DNA from: Paragonimus skrjabini miyazakii
Lineage: Eukaryota > Platyhelminthes > Trematoda > Plagiorchiida > Troglotrematidae
DNA: 64,000 nucleotides
NCBI GenBank assembly: GCA_014338405.1
Contig: JTDE01003012.1
Span: 21,090 to 85,089, forward strand
Reading direction: 5' to 3'
Shown piece by piece: positions 11,248-21,830 of this stretch. Each line of letters starts with the position of its first letter. Within the stretch, counting starts at the first letter, position 1. A program made the translations under genes and the position numbers. The notes under the pieces are model-generated. The model did not search any database. It was not told where the DNA came from and worked only from the letters and a program-made list of their open reading frames with translations.

Positions 11248-12055
11248 ACTGAGTACCTTCTAGGCTGGGTTGTCTTTGCCAAACTTGGATCACTCTTGCA
11301 ACAAACAGAGAAATGATTCGCTTTACCGCACTTTGTGCAAATTTTTCGCCATGCTGGACATTGTTCTTTCTTGAAACCATGGGTTCTTCCGCAGAAAGTG
11401 CAGCCTGCCAGAGAGTTTCTTGGTTCATTCGCCATCACGCGATTTACATCCTCTGTCGAGTGAATTTTGAGGGCTTCGGCCTTTTTGTCGGCTGCCTCTT
11501 CACTTCGACACATATCGGTGCATTGTTTGAGCGTCAACTGCGGATCTTTCAACATTCTTTTTGTCAAATTGCCGTTTCTCATTCCGATAATTAACCGATC
11601 TTTGATCAGTTTGTCATGCATGCAGTTACAAAAACCGCAGGCTGCGGCCATGGATCTCAGAGCTTGAACAAATTGGTCTACAGATTCTCCTGGTTCTTGG
11701 ACGCGGCAATTAAATTTATATCTCTCAAAAGTGTCGTTCATAAATCCCAAACAATAAGATTCTAATTTCTTCGTCACGTTTTCCCAGTCTTCTGGGTCTT
11801 CGTCTGCTTCATACGGAAATGCAGCGGACAGCCTGTTTTCCAATGGCATGTCGAAACATCGCCATTTGAAACTCCTCCTCGGCTGACGATAGTCGAGCTA
11901 GCGTGCGGAAATCTTGAAATTGTAACTTCCACATTCTCCGTCTTTCTGGAGGTCCTTCATCTTCATTCAGGTTCAGCTGGGGCGGTGGTCGAAGATTCAA
12001 TCCCGCCATTGGGCTCACACCCATCCAGTCTGGGTTCTTCATCTCTGTCACCATG
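11190..12055 (-). pseudogene. Gypsy B gag with two zinc knuckles
   Basis: Gag starts at an ATG touching the end of the 5' LTR (about 12053). It runs through LNLRPPPQLNLNEDEGPPERRR and changes frame near 11830. It then continues (LESYCLGFMNDTFERYKFNC, QEPGESVDQFVQALR) to two nucleic-acid-binding knuckles at about 11290-11400: CTFCGRTHGFKKEQC and CTKCGKANHFSVCC. The second is a standard C-x2-C-x4-H-x4-C box. The product would package element RNA. Only one frame break is obvious in gag. Confidence 0.82.
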
Positions 12056-12208
12056 TAGAACAAGTCAGGTTCAGAGCAAGATATGTATTCACTATACCAC
12101 ACACAACATCTCATCTAGTCTGTTATGGATACTATATATATAGGTCAACGTCGAACAATCTGATTGGCCAATGCAGATATGGCGTACACGATTGGCTGCA
12201 CTCCACCC
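12054..12208 (-). repeat. 5' LTR of Gypsy B
   Basis: This is the 155-bp direct repeat of 8269-8420. On the minus strand it ends GTTCTACA and is followed at once by TGGTGACAGAGATGA, a plausible primer binding site that overlaps the start of gag. Confidence 0.85.
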
Positions 12209-12670
12209 ATATAACGGACGTGCGGGTAGCACGGACAATAGCCCTTGTGTATACTCAGGCAGTTGCTGCATTCACAACTCCTGTAAGAGAGACTCCAGCA
12301 ACTGTTACTTTCCCACTGCCTGTCGCATGTTTCGAAGGAGAACCGATGGCTTATTGTCCCCCAACCGTAACCGTTGGACAAGTTGTTACAAACGCACTTT
12401 ATCAGATGGCTGCGTTTCTTTCAGAATCGTTCGCTTAGCCGACTCGTAACGATCAGTTGCTGAGCCTAGCAAGATATCGCTAACTAGGTTTAACATATCT
12501 CGGTATCTCTGATATAAGCTGCAAGAACTTGTCCGCATCGCTCATTATACGTCGGTTGTTAAACTCTGTTTCTAACACGGCGAACCACAGCTCTGAATCA
12601 AGATCCCCGAAAGCAGGAATAGCTAACGCGATCAGTGATACGGAAGACAAACATTCAGGCTTAATGTCTA
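12209..12670 (-). pseudogene. Gypsy A gag, 5' half
   Basis: On the minus strand from about 12665 down, a CsRn1-type Gag start is readable: IPAFGDLDSELWFAVLETEF is the characteristic opening block. It is followed, after a frame change near 12495, by SDILLGSATDRYESAKRTIL, and then QLVQRLRLGDNKPSVLLRNMR beyond an in-frame TAA. The reading ends at the LTR of Gypsy B. The other half of gag is at 7878-8268. Between the halves some expected Gag residues (the usual LQRLP-type helix) are missing, so the nested insertion was accompanied or followed by a small loss. Confidence 0.75.
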
Positions 12671-12812
12671 TGGCAGTTGAGTGGATGCGAACGATATAAA
12701 ATTTAAATAAATGTATACTTGTAAGTTAAACTCACTCGAAACGTAATATGAGGGGGGAAAAAACGAAATCAAATGTACACTATAATATACGACTTACGCG
12801 GGCTCATCAGTT
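12671..12812 (-). other. 5' leader of Gypsy A
   Basis: This AT-rich stretch lies between the 5' LTR and gag. The bases just inside the LTR (minus strand AACTGATGAGCC) do not begin with TGG, and I recognise no tRNA complement. A similar start (ATTAATGAACCC) follows the LTR at 28514-28813. Confidence 0.45.
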
Positions 12813-13110
12813 TGTAGGATCGAGCGAACCGAAGACAACCGGTCGCGAAAAATACAGCGAGTAGACAAATAGTATATTGTTGTACTGCGAGGTCAACGCG
12901 AGAGCAAACAGATACAAATACGAAACGATAACAGAGCGAAGCGACAAGCGTGCACGCGGTGGGGTCGTACGTTCGAGTGCGCGGGGTAGTTGTCGGTATC
13001 TCTACTCGTTCAAACAAATGTTTGAGTACATACAAAGGTTGGAACCAAAAAGAGTACAAATGGCACTCGTAACTCTAACATAGTTGACAATAACGAATAG
13101 GTTCGCTACA
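12813..13110 (-). repeat. 5' LTR of Gypsy A
   Basis: This 298-bp direct repeat of 3933-4230 starts TGTAGGATCG and ends TTCGCTACA on the plus strand. It is followed by the target duplication ACCG. Confidence 0.9.
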
Positions 13111-13114
13111 ACCG
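13111..13114. repeat. Target-site duplication ACCG (right)
   Basis: This is the second copy of the 4-bp duplication flanking Gypsy A; the first is at 3929-3932. Confidence 0.75.
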
Positions 13115-13289
13115 CGGCCCCACGGATAATTCCAATGGATACTGATCCGAGATGTTATCGCCTCATCCGCACGTTCGTAAGCGACCACCACATACGATCT
13201 TGCCTCCGGTCTGACCCTTGATCGACCCAAGCACTAGGGAAGTTTTTCGGACTCCGAGGTGTATGAAAAAGATCGCTCCAGGTTTGGGA

Positions 13290-13500
13290 AAATAGTTACC
13301 CAACTGTTTGAAGCGTATGAAAGCTGATAATTTCGCCGGATATTTCAACCTCTTTTTGTTAAGTGAAGGTTGTCTAATCCATTTTTGCCGCTCCCGCATC
13401 ACGTTTGTTCCAAAAGTGAGTAACCCTTCCTCTCCCAGCGAACTCAGACCTATTACCTTTGGTAGGTTGCTTTCACAATATATTGGCTGATCTTTGGAAT
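13290..13500 (+). pseudogene. R2-like reverse transcriptase, N-terminal fragment
   Basis: The plus strand reads AGYFNLFLLSEG and then RITFVPKVSNPSSPSELRPI, the first conserved RT blocks of R2-type LINEs (T-x-F-x-PK ... RPI). The frame ends at 13490. No palm, YxDD or thumb follows before the CCHC and endonuclease part at 13.75 kb, so most of RT is deleted or unrecognisable. Confidence 0.6.
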
Positions 13501-13749
13501 CCGCGCTTTCAGCTGTTCGGTCTTCAGTTCGTATTCTCACATCCTGATGTGGCATGAATGGACAAGCTTCATCATACGCTAGACGACCGTGGTCTTCGGG
13601 AAGTTTCTCAATGTCCATTCTCCAATTGCCGTTTGTTGAATCCAGACCGCATTTTTTCCACGATCTGTATTCGTGGCATCCAGCTCTGGTGCGATGTTTT
13701 TCGGACTAAGGACCGGAACGCTCGAAATGGTGGAAGTGACCACCCAGTT

Positions 13750-14260
13750 CTGTGTCGTGGTAGCTGCGGTCGACCAGAAAGCCTCGCTCACATTCTCCAA
13801 TCCTACTGGATAATCCACGATGTACGTGGCACAACCCCATAGCCAAGGACCTGGCGAAGTTTCTGCACAATCTGGACTACGCAGTCTTCGAGGAGCTACG
13901 AGTGTCAACAGCTAACGAGTTCATCAAACCTGACGTTCTCGCGGCTCCTTGTAGTGCTGCTGTGGTGCTGGATATCAGCATAGTGGACGACTACTGAAAT
14001 CAATCTGCCTGGATGGACAAGGTTGTGAAATTCGTGACCAACTCTCATAATACCGTCATGCAGTCAGCCCTCCATACCATGGGCTTTGACGTGGACTCTG
14101 TTTCTCACTCGTTTGTGATCATCACTTCATTGTGTCGTGCATTCCTCTTTTTACAGTCCGATTCGTCGTCTGGGACTGCCCTCCTACGCAGACGCTGATG
14201 TATGCCCACTGACCGTTCTAGGTTCCCTGAAAACCCATGGAACCTTTGTGCGATAAACCT
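13750..14260 (+). pseudogene. R2-like CCHC knuckle and restriction-like endonuclease
   Basis: At about 13757-13815 the plus strand encodes CRGSCGRPESLAHILQSY, the CCHC motif that precedes the endonuclease in R2-type proteins; the last cysteine is tyrosine. After a frame change at about 13839, a 52-codon stretch (IAKDLAKFLHNLDYAVFEEL, then KPDV) carries the endonuclease active site. PD at 13929-13934 is followed twelve residues later by D at 13971-13973, matching K-PD-x12-14-D. A TGA at 13995-13997 interrupts it. The same frame continues with WMDKVVKFVTNSHNTVMQSA to about 14240, again R2-like. The enzyme would nick the target DNA. Confidence 0.7.
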
Positions 14261-17200
14261 GGTGTTAACTGTTGCTAACTTATGACGGTTGTCTCATAAT
14301 GAAACATTTCTCCGTCCTAGTACGTGAACCTTGACTGTGGTAGCACCCTTGTGCCCGGGATGGGTCTTGATTTTCATAAACGTTTTCCATTTTTGTCCTT
14401 TTTGTTATCGCATTACAAGTAACATCCATCTGATGGCTAGAATTATTGACGTTTGTTACTGTCGTGGAACGATCCGTCAGTTGTTCAGTGTTGTCAACCA
14501 TGCAGCGCCCTACATTCAGCAGAGTTTGCTTTGAATTCTCTTCTTTCACATTTTTTGCTCAAATTTTGATGCCACTGTTTGTCCTTTATTAGGATGAAAA
14601 TGTGTAAATTGTTCTTCAAAATAAACGACAAACAGCCAAGTGTGCAATTAACGTTTTTCGTCGGAAGTATGCACAATCACATACTTCAGTACTCACCAGA
14701 GAGTGTAAAGAAGTAACAGAACGTCCATTTTGCTTCAAATTGTCACCCATTATCAAGGTATCGATACGTAACAAAATGAAGTTTCGCTGACAATGACTGC
14801 CGAACTATATTGCACTTCATACTATTCAATAACGCATGCAAAGGTTGAATTTTCAGCTCCGGAATAGGGATTACAAATTAACGGGTTGATGGAAACAAAA
14901 GTGGGTCGAACAACTAAATCATCAAACTGTACAATAAAGTGCAACCGCAAAAAGTACTATTTATGGTAGTCGTTGCAAGATTTCGTCACCTAGTGTAAGG
15001 CGTTTGACAGACTATTGTTTTGTGAGCCCTGTAGTAAAGAATACATTTGCATCACCTAATTGGTTTTTAAAGTTCAAGCCCGTAGATATCGGGAAATTTC
15101 GAGACGATGTCTGTAAATCGTCACACAACCATGATTGTTCTGGTAGGTGCTGTCTGAACACGGCTAATTACAAGTATGTCTTTATTCAAATGTGCAAGGA
15201 AAACTTACTTATCAAACCCATGTGACGGTTTAACATAGATGCCGTAAAGTTTTGGTCCGTTTGTTTTACGCTATACTCAGTCCTTTTCAATGTCCTATCC
15301 CGCTGGTAGCCCAGAATGCTACATCTAAAGATGGGTCACTGTCAGTTATAAACGCTGTTGACGAGTAGTATATTCCTTTTATTAAAGTGTTATCTGAACC
15401 AAATAATTATGCAATTTCATCAGAATATTATAACGTTAGAACGACCAGAAGATGTCTACTGTTGAGACGTCCGTGTGTTACTTCAATTGTTTTTGATAGC
15501 TTTACTTTTGCAAAACCGACCTTTGCTCACCTAGTCTGTGAGCACAATGTTTGTCCAAAGTGGACTTAGCTGTTGTTTGAAAACGTGCTAGTCATAAGAC
15601 CACGAAAAAGCAACCTGGTGTTCTACAATCACACAATGTAATATCATACTTGGTACATTTCCGAAGAGAATCGCGAATACAATCTTAAACACGTGCACTC
15701 GAGTTCCAAACAAACTGATGTCTTCTGCACACAAACATGTGTATTTTTGAAGTAGAATCGGAAACGCCCGATCCACGTGATTTGGTTTCCTCTATTGCAG
15801 CAGATGCTATTCACTCTGGTACGATGGAGATAAGTACCAAAATTACGCTGTGTATTCAGCCGCGCTGTGGCACTCAGTAAAGTTGGTTACAGAGATTAGC
15901 GGGTTACGTACAGCCTTCATTAGCTAGTTGGACAATAAAATACATTGCATTCGACATACGCCATATGTAGCACGTCGTTGACGAAAATGTTTGATGACAC
16001 GCATCTATAAGCTGTCTGCTTCAATAGTGATACCTGTGGATAGCAAAAAATGCAAGTTTGATTGACTGAATTTCATCGTCACGGGACCGACCTTGAACAA
16101 GCTGGTGAAGTTGGCGTTTTCCATAACGCCAGCGGCGCAAGTTTGCGTTTTTTGGTCAGCTGCCAGTCGCCCCGGATAAGCTTAAATTCTCCTATCCAAC
16201 AAGTTGGCTAAATCACATGTATCGCGTAGTTGGCAAATTTGTTGGAAAGTGTTTCCAATGCTTCAATTTTTGACCGGACTATTCCGTATGTAATTCCTTC
16301 TTGATTTTGCAAATCAGTTCAACATACTCACTCTCACTTACTGGTCTCGAGGCCAGTGAGTAACCTGTTTCTTTGGCGTGCGTCACAAGAGGCAAACCTT
16401 TGCTCTTCCGGTTGATTTATCAAAGGGACCTGTGAAGCAGATTTGTACAACGATTCCCAAATATTCATTCACCTTTGAGAAGTTGATTTTTTCACTCATG
16501 GCAGTTTTGTTACTGATATTGACCATCACAGTTGAGATACATAGCTGTCACTTTTTTACCTTTAATTGCCAACCCAATTGTGCCGCGGGACCTTCGATTT
16601 GGTATTGTTATGAATTCGGTGATCACTATTTATCTTCATGCTGCTCAAAAACTGTTCAGATTCAAGATTACGCGACTTGTCGATTATGGAACTCGGGTTT
16701 CATTGTTGAACAGTTTCACCAAATTTTTCAAGGTCGCCGCGACGCTCAGGAAGCCTAAGGTATATGCTAGAGGAGAGGCAAGTCCCTTAGTTTAGTGACG
16801 TTGTTATTCGCTCTAGTTCTGATAGGCTTGTTTCCAAACGATGATGCTATTAATAAGATTACTGTTAGTGAACAGTCGCTGTTTACTGTTGTTTAGCTGA
16901 AACATAAATATTTCTCAAGGGAACTGAAATTAGCGGAGCTTTAATGTAAGCTGGTGAATAAGTTTTAACAGCCGATAACATCTTGAAGAGTCAAAAGTTT
17001 GTCGTTCGATTTACGACCGGTGTAACGCCACAGAATTCGTTAAGCTTCTGTGTTAAGCAGCAGGTGGCGAACTGTCTGAACCAATTTTGTCTTGCCATCT
17101 GGAAGCCTAAAATTTCCCTCCAATGTTTTGTTCTTTAATCGGCTTTTTCACCTCTGATATATTCCACTAATTTTCAGAAGCATAGGTTGATCCATTTTAC

Positions 17201-18786
17201 GACGATCCGGCTAATTACTGCAAAGTCGCGGGGCAATCTAAGTATTATATTGGAACTAACGTAATGGACTACAGTCAACAAATGTTCCGCCTTTCATATT
17301 ATCACTATGTAAGAGCCTGCGAAGCAACCAAGGACCGTACAGTGTTAAAACCGTCACTGGTGTGCGTGAGAGCTAGATAATTATTAAAAGACTATTTGGA
17401 CAGTGATATCATGTTGAAAAATCTCGGAACGATGGACTACTTTGGGAGAGCTCGACATATTGTAAACACAGCTGATGGACTGTTGTGGCTGTATGTTCGC
17501 GCAATATTTCGTTGTAATATATCTTCCAAACACATGAACCACAATGCTGATCTAAATACTTTGAATATGTTGAAACAGATTGTGAAAGGGTTATCCACCA
17601 ACTTACAATTTTAATCAGATAATAAAGTGGACCAAATCAGCTCACGAGGGCGCGAGTCAACGTTTTCCGTTCTCATCTAGTTTCTTACGCGGTGTGCGGG
17701 GCTGCTCGTGGTAGGATTGGGCAAATTACTGACGGCAATTTTGATGGGTGTAATATCATGTCCGTAATTAATTAAGGAGAAAGTCTCAGAAGAGAAACCA
17801 GTAGAAACTCTCAATTTCGCTATTGCAATCGTGTCTTGTGAACTGCGGTTCTTGCGGACTTACACACCCCACCGAAGGATACCCTGAAGTCATGAAATTT
17901 GATGTGTTCATCCCGGACGTTTGTTGACTCTGAGCTGTTTAGTCTGCTCACAACGTCTATTTGTATGCTGGATCTCGAATAGTTGCATCTATTAAATTGT
18001 CAGCCCACTGAGCAAACGATTCTGATCTAGAAAAATCGGTCGTACAGGAAATTTGAACATTAGTAAGGTAATAAAATATAGAAAATACTGGGGAACCGAA
18101 AGAAAGAAAGAACAGTAAATCTTGATGTCGAATCTACCATATCTACAAAGTCTGAGAACATTCGCTCACGCTAACATGGTCACTTATTAGCGGGACGATA
18201 AGGCGCCAATGAAACTAAGGGCACAGATAAGCGCGGGATCCACAGTAGGAAGTAAGGAAGGATTAGCTGTGTGGAAACGATGTTCAACAAGTAAACGGCT
18301 CAGTAATATGCCGAAATTGACGTTTGTCAGAAGAGCAATTTGTTGTGCGCAATTCCATTGTGAGAAGGATTATTAACAAAGGGGAAATAAATGGAGGCAC
18401 AGAGCGCGGTCACCAACTGTCATGCACACATACTTGGTGACCATAGACGCGACTGTTGTCAAACACCCGATATAGGCAGTTACTTCAACAATATACTTAG
18501 TAGATGGTTTAGAACACAACGATTGGTCATCTGTTTTATGTGCCCCATTGGGTGAAACTGCTACAGACTGTCTAGTGGAAATCTCGTATAGTGAAGACAG
18601 TTATCGAAGTCGGCCTCATCACTTTCCGCGTGACTACAGTGGCCGAACGACACAAGAACACCCTCGGTAGCAGTGGAATCTGTACTACGACGAGCTGGTT
18701 CCGGTGTGTGGAACATCCCACAGATATTGCCAGAACTTACGCTTTTTTATAGTGGTTCGGACACCACATAGTAGCAACTAATTATA
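14261..18786. other. No gene recognised
   Basis: Scattered short open frames only. The longest (16378-16758, plus, 126 codons) has one possible membrane segment (SLMAVLLLILTITVEI) and a cysteine-rich tail. It overlaps another plus-strand frame, lacks recognisable homology, and is of a length expected by chance in this much sequence. Confidence 0.45.
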
Positions 18787-18945
18787 GTAATTATACTCCT
18801 CAATTTGTTTGTGTGAAACACACTCGGGTGGGCGCGATCAGTGCATAAAATTTCGTGTGAAACATATAAGTAGTAATAATACAGTGTAACAAATGTGAAA
18901 GTCCACTAGCAAAAATGACGAAATAAGAAAGAAAGAAATTTTAAT
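18787..18945 (+). repeat. Dispersed repeat B, copy 1
   Basis: The block reads TAATTATACTCCTCAATTTG, then AAACACACTCGGGTG...GATCAG...GTGTGAAAC, and ends in an A/G-rich tail with GAAAGAAAGAAA. Related blocks lie at 48001-48100 and 55715-55870. The purine-rich tail suggests a retroposed (SINE- or LINE-tail-like) repeat. No coding is seen. Confidence 0.45.
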
Positions 18946-19240
18946 TTACAAAATTTGGGCGTACGTTCAGCTAAAAAAATGAACAGTTTACATGTTCTAT
19001 AGGATTTGATTAAAAAGATGCGATGTTACATCAATATACTGTTCACAAGATATCTTCTGAATTTCATGCAAAAATGGCAAGAGTTGAAGTTTGTCATTAT
19101 CTAACCTAAACGGCTTCAGAAATAGGTTGCAATAAATCTGCTGAGAAGAGAGAGGGCAAGCCTCTTTGCTATCTGGCAGACAAGCGGACGGATCCCCCCG
19201 GGGGAGGGGGGACAACGTTAATGGATTGACAACACCCGGA

Positions 19241-19720
19241 CGTTAAAAGTCTCGCGAATCGTTCCATGATACCGGGATTTTGAGAGTTCAAACGTTGGGG
19301 AAACCAAAATGAAGCGTTTGTCTATCTTATAAATGCAAAACTGTAAATTAATCTTGTGGAGTATGAAGAATAATGCAATATAGAACATTTTGTCAAAGAC
19401 GTTTTCGCGATATCATTAGTTTTGTATTGGCCGATAAAATATGTCATATTATGACATATATGTAGCATATTATAGCGCAACATGTGGTTGACTAACGACT
19501 TTTTCTAGAATAGGATTATCACCTAAGTTCGATACCAACTCATTCTATACAACCGATATATGAGTTTTGATTGATATATTTTATAACATACAAAAAAGAT
19601 CTGATTCCTTGGGACAGTTTAAGACGGGTGGGAAACATAAGGTAACGTGAGATTTCAATACCATCTTATGAAGTATACAGAAGGGATATTTTGTTTTTCC
19701 GGACGTTTGAAATGCACATA
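19241..19720 (+). repeat. Dispersed repeat A, copy 1
   Basis: This is a diverged counterpart of 48483-48960. Shared landmarks in the same order are TCTCGCGAATCG, TGTGGAGTA, CGCGATAT...ATAAAATATGT, TTATAGCG, TCTAGAAT...GATTATCAC, and GGGACAG...AACATAA. AT-rich, no coding. Confidence 0.5.
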
Positions 19721-20099
19721 GCTTCTGCAGGATGAGCGTTAATCATCTGAAGGTAGTCATCACTATTTATCACGGGAAACGGTACCAAAATGATTGGACT
19801 CTTACGAGCGAACATACTGCAAAATATTTCTGGTCCACATGTTCATATATTTGCATACATATATTTACACTTATAAATGTATATAAACACACGTGTATGG
19901 GTAAGTGTACATATAGACTGTAAACCCGCTTTCCTATGTCAGCGTAAGTTTTAAATATAACTCAATACAACATCAACCCTGTTGGAGGTAGTAAGCTTTG
20001 AAACCTTGACCAATACCTCCAGCGGTGTAAATGATAGTATGGGCTAACTTGAGAAGGAGGTGACGTAGCGTCACGCAGTACTGACCGTTTTAATTCAGT

Positions 20100-21830
20100 T
20101 GTTCGTTTTCATATATGTCGTCCCCGGACAAGCAAAGTTTGAAAATGGACATGATTTTCGGTAAGATCAAAAAGGTTTCTAAGCCCTGTTTACTTTAATG
20201 GACATTCATATCTGCTCCAATTGCACACGGGAGTTTATTAAAATTGTACAAATACCTCACTATCAAAGGAGTTAAAACGTATCTTCACTCGAACTTTGAG
20301 AGCCCGCAACGTAAACCCTTTGTTTCTGATAATGCATTTTAAATCTATACTGCAGGCGAATTGCAAGATTAACGGTGAACCTATTACCGAACATTAAATT
20401 ATATAAAAGCGTAAGCTTCAGCCTGAGTCGCCGTAGCCGAACAGGATCAATGCCATACTGTTGGCAGCGTTCACTACATCTTAGCAAAGATGAATAGCCA
20501 AATAAACTTCTCGTGAAAGCGCGCTGAAAAATTGCAAGAACTAGTCTATTACTGTTGTGCTTATGGATTTATATGAATGTGCAGTGAAAAAATTGAAATC
20601 GTACGTATAATTCATAAAGAGAGAAAGATGTAGCCCGTTATGTACTTTGGTTTGACATCTTGAAAATATGTATGTTCGGAAGAGTTAAATGTATTTTACT
20701 AATTTGTTCCCAGGTCGTGCGTCGTTACGTACACTATTATAAAGCTTTGTGATGTATGATAACCATGCTGAACTATTTTGTAGTTATTAGATGAAAATCT
20801 CACCAGCCAAGTTTGGTACGAAGACTTCAATTGTATAAAGCTTTGAATATTTTCTAAGCAAGAATGGACATTGCTAGGTGGAAAAGTGCTCTCATTTTTA
20901 ATATCGTCAGTAAATAGAATTAGTTTACCGCGTTTGATAGCTTTACATATGTCATTCGTATACATAAGAAAGAGTACAGGTCGAAGGACGCTTACTTGAA
21001 TCATCCCATACTGGTGATTAGTCGAGGCATTGAGCTTGTCTCTTAGTTTCATTGTTTGTGTGCGACTATCAAGGCAGAGAGCAAACCAGCTAAGCAGTGG
21101 AACACGTATACCATAGGATACTGTACTGATCAAAAGACGCTTGTGAGGCACATGATCAAAAGTCTTTTGCATATCTAACAGTGTGTTAATAACTATATTG
21201 CAAAAATCAGCGAATTTTGTAATATGGTTAAAAAATTCTAACTGACACGTCATACAAGAGCGTTTGTTGAGGAACCCATGCTCGACATAGATTATAATAT
21301 CCTGTGAAAATGAAAGCCCAACCATCTTTTGAAGCACTCAAGGACAAATTGAAGTATAGCTGAGGCGGTGGTAGTTTTCAATGTCCTATCCCAGGCTACA
21401 TTTATAACGGGCTTAATTATGGGGTTTTCCCAGTGGGGATGAGGGAAATGTACATTACCGGTAGTGCGTTAAGGTCATGCAAAAGATAAATATCTTCCCC
21501 CCCCCCAGGACCACGACCAGGGTGATAAAAAGGTTTGATAATGGCTAAATGCCAGTGTATGCCCAAAGCATTAATGGGAACATGACTTAGGAACGCATTT
21601 GTGGTTGCATTAAGAGGGGGGGTTAACAAGTTTCCTTCAGTGTTAAATCAGTTAAATCAGTGTTAAAATCCTCACAGATTGTACCGAAAAGAGTCTTGTC
21701 TTTTAGAGTTGTCATTGAGATGTTAGGGTCCCTTCTGTTGTTCTTGCCTCTTACCGATTGATTCAATTTCATGCAGTCTTGTATGACATTGGGCTTATCT
21801 TCTTCATCACTCAGGCGGAGCAATTATCAT
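20100..21830 (-). pseudogene. CR1-like reverse transcriptase, copy 1
   Basis: Read on the minus strand, RT blocks of a CR1/Jockey-group LINE are clear at 20699-21337: VEHGFLNKRSCMTCQLEFFN, LLDMQKTFDHVPHKRLL, LRPVLFLMYTNDICK. The catalytic box LFTDDIK is also present (alanine to threonine, both aspartates kept). Upstream (to about 21.8 kb) weaker blocks fit the fingers. Downstream at 20272-20487 the C-terminal part (RRLRLKLTLLYNLMFGNRFT) follows after breaks. The same family recurs on the same strand at 62.4-64.0 kb. Endonuclease and ORF1 are not seen, so this is a 5'-truncated, decayed insertion. Confidence 0.82.

Larger units (their letters stand above)
8269..12208 (-). mobile_element. Ty3/Gypsy element B nested in Gypsy A gag
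   Basis: A second LTR retrotransposon on the minus strand, bounded by direct repeats of 152 and 155 bp that differ at about five sites and one 3-bp indel. Internal order is gag with two zinc knuckles, protease, RT, RNase H, integrase. The pol type (CIDPKPLN-like RT, QTDHKPL RNase H) resembles the Mag / K02A2.6-like group rather than CsRn1. The purine tract AAAAAGGGAAGGATG abuts the 3' LTR. It sits inside the gag of Gypsy A, so it inserted later. I see no target duplication, and some gag sequence seems lost at the junction. A 252-base gap interrupts RT. Confidence 0.88.
3933..13110 (-). mobile_element. Ty3/Gypsy element A, CsRn1-like, with nested Gypsy B
   Basis: A complete but dead LTR retrotransposon on the minus strand. 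It has 298-bp LTRs at both ends, a 4-bp target duplication, a polypurine tract next to the 3' LTR (4231-4250, minus strand AAGGGGGAG), and domains in the order gag, protease, RT, RNase H, integrase. The integrase and the Gag Cys box match the CsRn1 group first known from liver flukes. Removing the nested element (8269-12208) leaves about 5.2 kb, the expected size. The LTRs differ at only about 4 of 298 sites, yet gag and pol hold many stops and frameshifts. No convincing primer binding site is seen beside the 5' LTR. Confidence 0.88.
3086..14260 (+). mobile_element. R2-like non-LTR retrotransposon, split by nested Gypsy
   Basis: Two blocks on the + strand fit one site-specific-type LINE (R2/NeSL group). 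The 5' block (3086-3932) encodes N-terminal zinc fingers. The 3' block (13115-14260) encodes the start of a reverse transcriptase, a CCHC knuckle and a restriction-like endonuclease. The Gypsy element at 3933-13110 lies between them, flanked by the 4-bp duplication ACCG, so the two blocks were once contiguous. Together they give only about 2 kb, whereas R2-type elements are usually 3.5-5 kb. Most of the RT domain is missing, so the copy was internally deleted or heavily eroded as well as interrupted. Frames are broken throughout. Outer ends are estimates. Confidence 0.7.

Noticed and set aside
13163..13908. Minus-strand open frames of 151 and 109 codons
   Set aside because: They are antisense to the R2-like RT and CCHC remnants on the plus strand.
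16336..16364. Short palindrome around CTCGAG
   Set aside because: An imperfect hairpin of about 18 bp with no context; expected by chance.
16378..16795. Possible small membrane protein of 126 codons
   Set aside because: It overlaps an equally plausible frame, no homologue is recognised, and its length is within chance expectation for 64 kb.
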